Shown here one piece after another: positions 57,373 to 64,000 of a DNA stretch of 64,000 nucleotides (the stretch's first letter is position 1; the number at the start of each line of letters is the position of its first letter). Origin of the DNA: Sulfopaludibacter sp963835555. GTDB lineage: Bacteria; Acidobacteriota; Terriglobia; Bryobacterales; Bryobacteraceae. Below the pieces are notes generated by a model. It did no database searches and was not told where the DNA came from. It saw only the letters and a program-made list of their open reading frames with translations. Location: positions 434,001 to 498,000 of the forward strand of contig CAWIGC010000016.1 in NCBI GenBank assembly GCA_963835555.1, in the 5' to 3' direction. The position numbers were made by a program, and so were the translations under genes.

Positions 57373-58632
57373 ACCCCGCGCAGAACCTGGAAACCTCCGG
57401 CACGCCCCCGGCGCCGCGCCAGCAGCCGCCCGCACTGCCGCCCCCCGCCGTCCGTCCGCGAGGCCGGCGTCGCGCCTTCCTCATCTTCTTCGTCGTGCTG
57501 CTTGATCGCGGCGACCGCCGCCGTGCTGTACTGGCTGCACGTCGCGCGATTTCGAATCCACCGACGATGCCCAGGTCGAAATGCACCTGGACCCGATCAG
57601 CTCTCGCGTCGAAGGCGCCATCCAGAAGGTATACGTCGAGAATAATCAGTTCGTCCACGCGGGCGACCCGCTGGTGGATTTCGATCCGCGCGATTTCCAG
57701 GTGGCGCTGGACCAGGTCCAGGCGGCGCTCGGCCAGGCCCGCAGCCAGGTCACCGCGCAGCAGCCCAACGTGCCCATCACGCAAGTCGAGAACACCGCCA
57801 ACATCTCCAACTCCGAAGCCGGTGTAGCCACCGCCAGGGCGGCGCTGGCCGCGGCCGGGCACGATCGCGATGCCGCCGAGTCGCGTCTGGTCGAAGCCCA
57901 AGCCAACAACGCCAAAGCGCAGGCCGACCTGGCGCGCTACAAAATCCTGATCGCCAATGAAGAGGTGTCGCGCCAGGAGTATGACCAGGTGGAAGCCGCC
58001 TCCAAAGCCCAGGCTGCCAACGTGGCCGCTACCCGGTCGGCTGTGGAATCGGCGGAGCGTGTGGTGGACCAGCGGCGCGCGCAGGTGGATGAGGCCGCAA
58101 CCCGCCTCACGCAGTACCGCCAGAATGCCCCGCAGCAGGTGGCCATGCGGCAGGCCTCGGTGCGCTCTTTGCAGGCCAGTGAGCAAAGCGCCCAAGCGCA
58201 GTTGGAACAGGCCCGGCTCAAGCTCAGCTACACGCGCGATCGTGGCGCCCGGTGGACGGCATCGTCATGAAGCGCTCGGCCGAGGTCGGCGCCCATGCGG
58301 CCGCGGGACAGCAGTTGCTCATGATCGCCGAGACCGGCAACCTGTGGGTCACCGCCAATTTCAAGGAGACCCAGCTTGCCCGAATTCAGCCCGGCCAGCC
58401 GGCCACCATTCACGTGGACGCGACCGGCCAGGATTTCCAGGCCACCGTGGAGAACATCGGAGCCGGCACCGGCGCCGTCAGCAGCGTGCTGCCGCCGGAA
58501 AATGCCACCGGCAATTACGTGAAAGTGGTGCAGCGCATCCCGGTGCGATTGCGCTTCCAGCCCAACCAGCAGGGGCTCGACCGTCTGCGCGCCGGAATGA
58601 GCGTGGAAGCCGATGTCCGCATTGCAAGGTGA
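57369..58632 (+). pseudogene. HlyD/EmrA membrane fusion protein, four frameshifts
   Basis: The start overlaps the TolC-like stop (ATGA). A Pro-rich cytoplasmic lead and one membrane helix are followed by the HlyD core: DFESTDDAQVEMHLDPISSRVEGAIQKVYVENNQFVHAGDPLVDFDP, a coiled coil, then the conserved YTRIVAPVDGIVMKRSAEVG and NLWVTANFKETQLARIQPGQPATI. Extra bases near 57507, 57541, 58238 and 58251 break the frame; the last two are extra G inside the invariant TRIVAPVDG block. It links the inner-membrane pump to the outer-membrane channel. Confidence 0.8.
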
Positions 58633-58636
58633 AGTC

Positions 58637-60226
58637 ATGGCGGAACCACACCACAGCACGAAGCGTGGAAACCCGCGCACAATCCTTACCTGATTGCGCT
58701 GACCGTCACGCTGGCCACGTTCATGGAAGTGCTGGATTCCTCCATCGCCAACGTTTCCCTGCCGCACATTGCCGGCTCGCTCGGCGCGACCTATGATGAG
58801 GCCACCTGGGTCCTCACCAGCTACCTGGTCTCCGCCGCCATCGTCCTGCCGGTTTCCGGCTGGCTCTCCACGGTGATCGGGCGCAAGCGCTTTTACATGA
58901 TGTGCGTCGCCCTGTTCACGGTCTGTTCGTTCCTGTGCGGTATTGCGCCCAGCCTGCCGTTCCTGATTGTGGCCCGCATCCTCCAGGGCGCCGGCGGCGG
59001 CGGATTGCAACCGTCCGAGCAGGCCATTCTGGCCGACTCGTTTTCCGTGGAAAAGCGCGGCATCGCCTTCGCGCTTTATGGAATGGCCGTGGTCGTGGCG
59101 CCCGCCATCGGCCCCACCCTCGGCGGCTGGATCACCGACAACTTCAACTGGCACTGGATCTTTTTCATCAACCTGCCCATCGGCGCGCTCTCGCTGTTCC
59201 TGACCTCGCGCATGGTGGAAGATCCGCCCTGGCTGAAGGGCGAGCGCCGCTCCGGAATCCGCGTCGATTACATCGGCTTGGCCCTGATCGTTCTGGGCGT
59301 GGCCTGTTTCCAGATCGTCCTCGATAAAGGCCAGGAAGACGATTGGTTCTCCTCCCCGCTCATCCGCACCATGTTCAGCGTCGGGGCTGCCGACACTGTT
59401 CGCATTTTTCCTATGGGAGTGGTTCCACCCCGACCCCATTGTGGACGTGCGTCTGCTGAAGAACCGCAACTTCGGCACCGCCGTCTTCTTTTCCTTCATC
59501 CTGGGAATGGTGCTGTTCGGCTCCACGGTCCTGATTCCCGAGTTCCTGCAGACCAGCCTGGGCTACACCGCGGAACGCGCCGGCATGGCGCTCTCGCCCG
59601 CCGGCTTCGTGCTCATGCTCATGATGCCCATTGCCGGACGCATCACCGCCACCAAAATCGATCCGCGCCTGCTGATTTCCATCGGCTTCCTCGGCACCGC
59701 CATCACGCTCCACCGCCTCACCATCGTGAATCTGCAGATCGACTTTCGAACCATCGTGATTCTCCGTATGACGCAGGTGCTGTTTATGCCGCTGATTTTC
59801 ATCCCCATCAGCACCCTGAATTACGTGGGAGTGCCGCGCGAGAAAAACAATCAGGTCTCAGGCTTGTCGAACTTTGCCCGGAACCTCGGAGGCAGTATTG
59901 GAACCTCGCTATTGGGCACATTTCTGGCGCGGCAGAATCAGATTCACCAATCGAACTTCGCCTCGCACACCAGCCACGGCGATCCGAATTTCGAGAACTG
60001 GATCAACGGGCTCAAAGGCGTATTCATATCTCAGGGTTACGATCCGGTAACGGCTGCGCACAAGGCGCTTGCGCTGGCCTACCGGACGGTGCTGGCCCAA
60101 GCGAACACCCTGAGCTTCGAGAACAGCTTCTGGATCATGTCGCTGATTGTCGCTTGTCTGTCCCCGCTGCCTTTCCTGATGCGGCGTCCCAAGCCGGGAG
60201 AACAGCAGCCGTCCGCTCTGCATTAA
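58637..60226 (+). pseudogene. DHA2 MFS exporter (EmrB-like), two frameshifts
   Basis: ATG 58637 is five bases after the HlyD stop. A shift near 58665 separates the short lead from the body. The body reads LIALTVTLATFMEVLDSSIANVSLPHIAGSLGATYDEATWVLTSYLVSAAI with motif A (GWLSTVIGRKRFYM) and motif C (APAIGPTLGGWITDNF). A second shift near 59384, in a run of four G, is followed by the intact remainder (LLKNRNFGTAVFFSFILGMVLFGSTVLIPEFLQ... to 60226). The 14-helix protein is the inner-membrane pump of the tripartite system. A strong terminator follows. Confidence 0.82.
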
Positions 60227-60235
60227 CCCGGCGTA

Positions 60236-60257
60236 GGACAGGCCTCCCGGCCTGTCC
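60236..60257 (+). terminator. Rho-independent terminator after efflux operon
   Basis: GGACAGGCC, loop TCCC and GGCCTGTCC form a perfect 9-base stem (60236-60257) followed by TTTCCC. It lies 10 bases after the EmrB-like stop and seven before the convergent gene's stop. Confidence 0.75.
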
Positions 60258-60264
60258 TTTCCCG

Positions 60265-60612
60265 CTAGACCGCCAGCAGTCGCTGAAAAAACGTGCGGTA
60301 CTTCTTCAGAGCCACCCGGAGATCCTCGGTGGACACGTTGTCTCCGCGGTCCCACTGTTCTTCCAGCCCGCTGCGCGCCGCAGCAAAGTTTTCCGCCAGA
60401 CGCTTGATCGCCTGCGCTACCAGTTCGTCCGCCTGCTGCACCGCACTCCGGGGCTCATCCACGAATCCGGTCTGAATCCGGTCCCAGCGCGACCGCAGGT
60501 CCTGCACAAAATCCTGCGGCAGCAGCGGCCCTATCCCCTCTTCCTCCTGCGGTGTCCGCGCATTCACCAAATCTGCTGTCGTGATGTGTTCTTCCATTGT
60601 CGTTCGTTCCAT
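60265..60612 (-). CDS. Small soluble protein, shared-domain paralogue A
   Basis: The start is ATG 60612 with AGGAGG 7 bases before it (inside the upstream gene); this gives 115 residues. The core is FVQDLRSRWDRIQTGFVDEPRSAVQQADELVAQAIKRLAENF, ending with STEDLRVALKKYRTFFQRLLAV. The same pattern occurs in the upstream neighbour's product, so the two share one domain. No membrane segment. Function unknown. It starts four bases after the stop of paralogue B, in one operon. Confidence 0.7.
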   Translation of the reverse strand: MERTTMEEHITTADLVNARTPQEEEGIGPLLPQDFVQDLRSRWDRIQTGFVDEPRSAVQQADELVAQAIKRLAENFAAARSGLEEQWDRGDNVSTEDLRVALKKYRTFFQRLLAV

Positions 60613-60616
60613 TGGT

Positions 60617-61168
60617 TTACCTCCTGTGGGCGACATGCCCTTCCAGCAATTCTTCAAACAGTTTCCGGTAGCATACAACGGCGTTGCGCAAATCTTCCGT
60701 AGAAGCCTTCCCGTTCTCGTCGGCCAGTGCGATATCGTGCGCCGCGCGATAGTTGCTCACCACATGCGGATAGTCCACCGAAATGTCCTCCGCGCGCCGG
60801 TCGAATTCGCTCATCGGGTACCCCCGGGCCTTCATCACGTCTGCCACCAGTTGATCGGCTTCCCGAATGGAAGCCCGCGGATCGTCCACGAAGCGCGATT
60901 GCACGCCATGCCAGAGGTCGGCGAAACGGTCGTGCTCCTGATCGCTCAGCGGATGAACCTGCATTTTCTCCATGCGCTTCTGCCGGGCTTCCAGCGCCGC
61001 TTCCGCCTTTCCCGATTCACCGTACTGGCGGAACGTGCGCTCGTACTCCGGCCCGAAATGGGAACGCAGCCGCCGCGAACGCTGCCTCCGCAACAAGGTA
61101 TATGCCAAAACCGCGATGATCACGACGGCCACCGCCACTACCACGATCAAAAGCGTCTCTGTCGTCAT
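60617..61168 (-). CDS. Membrane-anchored protein, shared-domain paralogue B
   Basis: The start is ATG 61168 (TTETLLIVVV...), chosen over the longer frame because a membrane helix (LLIVVVAVAVVIIAVLAYTLL) follows at once; this gives 183 residues. The cytoplasmic part has SHFGPEYERTFRQYGESGKAEAALEARQKRMEK, then the domain shared with paralogue A: RFADLWHGVQSRFVDDPRASIREADQLVADVM and ASTEDLRNAVVCYRKLFEELL. The family is common in Acidobacteriota but has no assigned function. It is divergent from the cyclic-nucleotide-binding gene. Confidence 0.75.
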   Translation of the reverse strand: MTTETLLIVVVAVAVVIIAVLAYTLLRRQRSRRLRSHFGPEYERTFRQYGESGKAEAALEARQKRMEKMQVHPLSDQEHDRFADLWHGVQSRFVDDPRASIREADQLVADVMKARGYPMSEFDRRAEDISVDYPHVVSNYRAAHDIALADENGKASTEDLRNAVVCYRKLFEELLEGHVAHRR

Positions 61169-61283
61169 TTTCTGAACTCCCGCGGGTTCAATGAGCAGGC
61201 CGGGGGCCACCAGCATTGCTTTCACCATGTGCGCCAGAGCGTGTAATCGCACAGTTCCGGGAACGTGCCAGATATATAGCCAA

Positions 61284-61296
61284 GTTAAACATTAAC
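61284..61296. promoter_or_regulatory. Inverted repeat in divergent control region
   Basis: GTTAA-ACA-TTAAC is a perfect 5-3-5 inverted repeat in the AT-rich 203-base gap between paralogue B and the cyclic-nucleotide-binding gene, five bases before a TTGACT box at 61301. It is a possible operator or FNR/CRP-type half-site pair. Confidence 0.35.
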
Positions 61297-61371
61297 GTTA
61301 TTGACTATTTCTCCGGTTTGGTGTTTCATGGGTTTGGGGAGCCGCAAGGCACGCCTCGAAGGAGGTCCCTT

Positions 61372-61839
61372 ATGAAGGCCGAAATGCCGGTCCTGGACCG
61401 GTGTCCCTTCTTTGACCACTTCCAGCCGAAGCACCTGGAAAAGCTTACGGCGGTGGGAACCCTGGTCTCCTTTGTCAAAGACGAAATCATCTTCCACGAA
61501 GAGGACGAAGCTCCGCGTTTCTATGTCCTGCTGTCCGGCCGGGTTGCGCTCGAATGTAACTCCGCCGGACTGCCCGTCCTCATCGATACCCTTCATGCCG
61601 GCGATGAACTGGGCTGGTCCGCCGTACTCGGACTGAAAAAACAGTTTCGCGCCCGCGCCCTCGAACCGGTGGAGGCGTCCGCCTTCGATGTAGCGGACCT
61701 TCGCTCGGCCTTCGATGCCAATCCGTATTTCGCCCGGGCCTTCCTCGAAAGGCTGGCCGATGTCATCGGACAGCGCCTCCAGAGCACGCGCCGGCAACTT
61801 GGGCGTGTCCTGATGGAAGACCACGCCTCGCATCGGTAG
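61372..61839 (+). CDS. Stand-alone cyclic-nucleotide-binding domain protein
   Basis: The start is ATG 61372 with AAGGAGGT 5 bases upstream; this gives 155 residues. The cNMP-binding beta-roll covers about residues 10-120: CPFFDHFQPKHLEKLTAVGTLVSFVKDEIIFHEEDEAPRFYVLLSGRVALE. The PBC-like loop (GDELGWSAVLGLKKQFRARALEP) lacks the usual Arg-Thr/Ser-Ala signature, so it may bind another ligand or none. There is no C-terminal HTH, unlike CRP/FNR. It precedes the MarR and Hdr-like genes on the same strand and may sense redox or ligand state for them. Confidence 0.8.
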   Translation: MKAEMPVLDRCPFFDHFQPKHLEKLTAVGTLVSFVKDEIIFHEEDEAPRFYVLLSGRVALECNSAGLPVLIDTLHAGDELGWSAVLGLKKQFRARALEPVEASAFDVADLRSAFDANPYFARAFLERLADVIGQRLQSTRRQLGRVLMEDHASHR

Positions 61840-61954
61840 GTTGGGAGGTGATATGCCGGCCCGCCCGGTTGTCCACCCGCAGAGGAAGACCCAAAGCTCC
61901 TGGGCGGTATCTTCGTTACCATGGTTCCTTCTCAGCCCCACCGGGGAGGAATCC

Positions 61955-62527
61955 ATGGACGGTCACTCTCGACAACAACTGGTCAATGAACTGCTCGGAA
62001 GCGCGCACCTGTTCGTGTCCGCGGTGAGCGGCGTGATGGAGCAGAAGCTTCTCTCGGAAATCGCCGGCAAGCAATTGACGCTTTCCCAATTAAAGGTTCT
62101 GAAGCTCCTGGATCTCACCGAAGCGCACAACGTCGGCGACGTCGCCGCATTTCTGGGCGTCAGCAACGCCGCCGCCAGCAAAGCCGTGGATCGCCTGGTG
62201 CGGCGGAAATACCTGCGCCGCACCGAAGGACGCGCCGACCGCCGCAGCAGCGATCTGTCCCTGGCCGCCGCCGGACGTTCCGTCCTCAAGCGATACGAAA
62301 CGGCCAAGGACCGGAAGCTCGCCGAGATGTTCGGAAACCTGGATCGGACGAACTGCGGCAAACCACCGCATTTCTGGAGCGCCTGACCAAGGGGATCGTC
62401 CACTACAGCGCCAACCCCGAGGAAATCTGTCTGCAATGCGGTATCTACCTCAAGAAGCGATGCCTGGTGCGGGAAGCCGGCCAGTCCGATTGCCAGTATC
62501 AGCAACGGAAAACCCGGCGGCAAGTGA
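61955..62527 (+). CDS. MarR family regulator with Cys-rich tail (frameshifted)
   Basis: The start is ATG 61955 with GGGGAGGA in front. The winged HTH is clear (QLTLSQLKVLKLLDLTEAHNVGDVAAFLGVSNAAASKAVDRLVRRKYLRR). Near 62343 the frame shifts and continues as SDELRQTTAFLERLTKGIVHYSANPEEICLQCGIYLKKRCLV, then DCQYQQRKTRR. The four Cys (CLQC...C...C) in the tail could bind a metal or Fe-S cluster and make the regulator redox-sensitive. The true stop is uncertain; TGA 62525-62527 needs one more shift. The next gene starts within 10 bases. Confidence 0.7.
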
Positions 62528-62533
62528 GGAGCG

Positions 62534-63104
62534 ATGCAACGCGAACTGAAGTTTCAACGCGAGGCAGACCCGGATTGGGCCCGCCGTTTAGTGAGCGTCC
62601 CGGCTGCGAGGGCGTGTTTTCCTGCCTCCAGTGCGGCGCGTGCTCGGGCACCTGCCCGCTCTCCATTTACATGGATTTCAGCCCGCGCCGCATCATTGCC
62701 CTCGTCCGGGAAGGCTTTCGCCAGGACGCGCTGGGCTGCAAAACCATCTGGCTCTGCGCTTCCTGTTACTCCTGCAGCGTCCACTGCCCCCGTCAAATCC
62801 ACATCACCGATGTCATGTACAGCCTGAAGCGGGAGGCCATCCAGATCGCGGCTGTATCCGGCGCGCTTCCCGATGCCCGTGCTGGCCCAGGAATTCTACA
62901 AGATGGTCCGCCGCCGGGGACGCAACTCCGAATTCTGGCTGGTGCTGCGCATGGCGCTGCGCGTCGCAATCCCCTGATCCTCTTCGGCATGTGGCGAACG
63001 GGCTGGGATCTGTTGCGGACCGGCCGCCTGTCGCTGCGCCGCGAGCGGATTCGCGATGTCGCCAGCCTGCCGCGCGGCATATCGCTCCGCGGGAGGTGGC
63101 GTGA
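62534..63104 (+). pseudogene. HdrC-like 4Fe-4S protein, frameshifted
   Basis: ATG 62534 follows GAGGAG. Across frames the protein reads QRELKFQREADPDWARRLVSVPGCEGVFSCLQCGACSGTCPLSIYMDFSPRRIIALVREGF, then TIWLCASCYSCSVHCPRQIHITDVMYSLKREAIQ: two CxxCxxCxxxCP ferredoxin-type clusters. It continues EFYKMVRRRGRNSEFWLVLRMALRVAIPLILFGMWRTGWDLLRTGRLSL. About four shifts lie near 62600, 62870, 62976 and 63075. HdrC-type subunits pass electrons to HdrB, whose gene overlaps the stop (TGATG). Roles in heterodisulfide reduction or quinone-linked electron transfer are possible. Confidence 0.78.
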
Positions 63105-64000
63105 TGCCCGCCACTTACGGCTACTTTCCCGGCTGCTCCCTGAAAGGCACGGGCGTCGCTTATGAAGAGAGCCTGCTCACGCTGTTCCGCCTGCTGGATC
63201 TGCCGCTGGAGGAACTCGACGACTGGAACTGCTGCGGCGCCACTTCGTACATGTCCATCGACGAGGGCGCGGCGTTCTCGCTGTCGGCCAGGAACCTGGC
63301 GCTGGCGCATCAGGCGAAACACCGCGAACTGCTGGCGCCTTGCAGCGCCTGCTACCTGGTGCTCCGCAAGACGCAGGACTATGCCGCAGCGCTATCCGCA
63401 GATCGGCCGCCAGGTGGGCGCCTCGCTCGGCAACGGCAGACCTGAAGGTGCTCCAGTCCGTGCGCGTGCGCCACCCGCTGGAGGTGCTCTATCACCGATG
63501 TGGGACCCGCTCGCATCCGCGACAAGATGGTCGCGCCACTGGCGCGGCGGCAAGAGTCGCCTGCTACTACGGCTGCCAGATGGTGCGGCCCTACGGCGAA
63601 GCGGACCGCGACGCACGACCCGATGCGCATGGACGAACTGCTGCGCGGCCGTGGGCGTGCCCACCGTCGATTATTCGCTGAAGACCAAGTGCTGCGGCGG
63701 ATCGCTCACCGGCACCACCCACGGTCGGCGTGCGCCTGAACTACATCCTGCTGAAGGAAGCGGCGCGCAAAGGCGCGCAGGCCATCGTCACCGTCTGCCC
63801 GCTGTGCCAGTACAACCTGGATGCCTACCAGGCCGAGATCCGCCGGCACAGCGGAGAGCGGCTGGACATGCCGATTCTCTATTTCACCCAGATCCTGGGC
63901 TGGGCGCTGGGAGGCGATGCTCGCAAGCGCTGGGTCTGCGCCGTGCCATCTCCGGACGCAAGACTCATCGACCAGTGGTTTCCCAAGGCTGCCGTGGAGG
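63104..64000 (+). pseudogene. HdrB-like CCG-domain protein, frameshifted, open at window end
   Basis: ATG 63104 overlaps the HdrC-like stop. The N-terminal half is in frame: FPGCSLKGTGVAYEESLLTLFRLLDLPLEELDDWNCCGATSYMS, then LAPCSACYLVLRKTQDYA. The second half is recovered across at least seven shifts: VACYYGCQMVRPYGEAD, VDYSLKTKCCGGSLTGTTH, AIVTVCPLCQYNLDAYQAEI and PILYFTQILGWALGGDA. Two CCG motifs (CX31-38CCX~35CxxC) bind the noncubane clusters of HdrB. Extra bases near 63613, 63647 and 63723 explain three shifts. The last 80 bases cannot be assigned to one frame; the end is at or beyond the window edge. Confidence 0.78.

Overview
The window looks like a chromosomal segment of an Acidobacteriota bacterium of the Bryobacterales/Solibacter type. 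This rests on family content, not on a search. It has Oar-like TonB receptors with an N-terminal carboxypeptidase-regulatory-like domain, three tandem ADOP-type MacB/FtsX permeases, a TIGR03435-type secreted protein, a DUF2934 protein, a DUF4861-GH88 protein, and GC-rich codon use throughout. No rRNA, tRNA, CRISPR array, insertion sequence or phage gene was recognised.

Layout: 0-7.8 kb holds the end of a multihaem cytochrome, a GT4 glycosyltransferase, a pseudokinase/coiled-coil protein, an RraA-like protein, a large TonB receptor and a decayed NmrA-like pseudogene. 7.8-18.9 kb is the most coherent accessory locus. Five minus-strand genes (KduI/IolB-like isomerase, DUF4861-GH88 hydrolase, TonB receptor, MgtE_N-ABC ATPase fusion, double-domain permease) run divergently from an IclR regulator. 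They share a promoter and two candidate operators, which suggests a uronate-polysaccharide utilisation operon. 18.9-23.8 kb carries a small Cys-His-Asp protein, a two-subunit molybdenum hydroxylase, a Gly-rich secreted protein and a sigma-like protein with an anti-sigma zinc motif. 23.9-31.8 kb is the ADOP permease trio behind a palindromic operator. 32.2-38.1 kb holds a Cache-domain sensor, two paralogous c-type cytochromes, a sigma-54 activator, a DHA2 exporter and small proteins.

38.4-46.4 kb contains tex, a TlpA-like thioredoxin, a TIGR03435 protein, a frameshifted OmpA-family gene, a SYLF protein and DUF2934. 46.5-50.1 kb is the S-adenosylmethionine cycle: an ArsR-methyltransferase regulator divergent from ahcY and metK. 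50.1-54.8 kb is the glyoxylate shunt: aceB with a TPR-HTH protein, divergent from aceA. 54.7-55.3 kb is a 332-bp tandem duplication of the aceA/tetR junction. 55.1-60.2 kb is a TetR-controlled tripartite efflux system (TolC, HlyD/EmrA, EmrB). 60.3-64 kb has two related small proteins, a cyclic-nucleotide-binding protein, a Cys-rich MarR regulator and HdrC/HdrB-like genes running off the window.

Sequence quality matters here. From about 54.5 kb onward many conserved genes are broken by single-base shifts, most resolvable as an extra base and often a G after a C. The OmpA-family gene at 42.7-44.5 kb has five. Elsewhere the genes are clean. These breaks more probably reflect consensus errors than gene decay, so the affected genes are described as reconstructed across frames.
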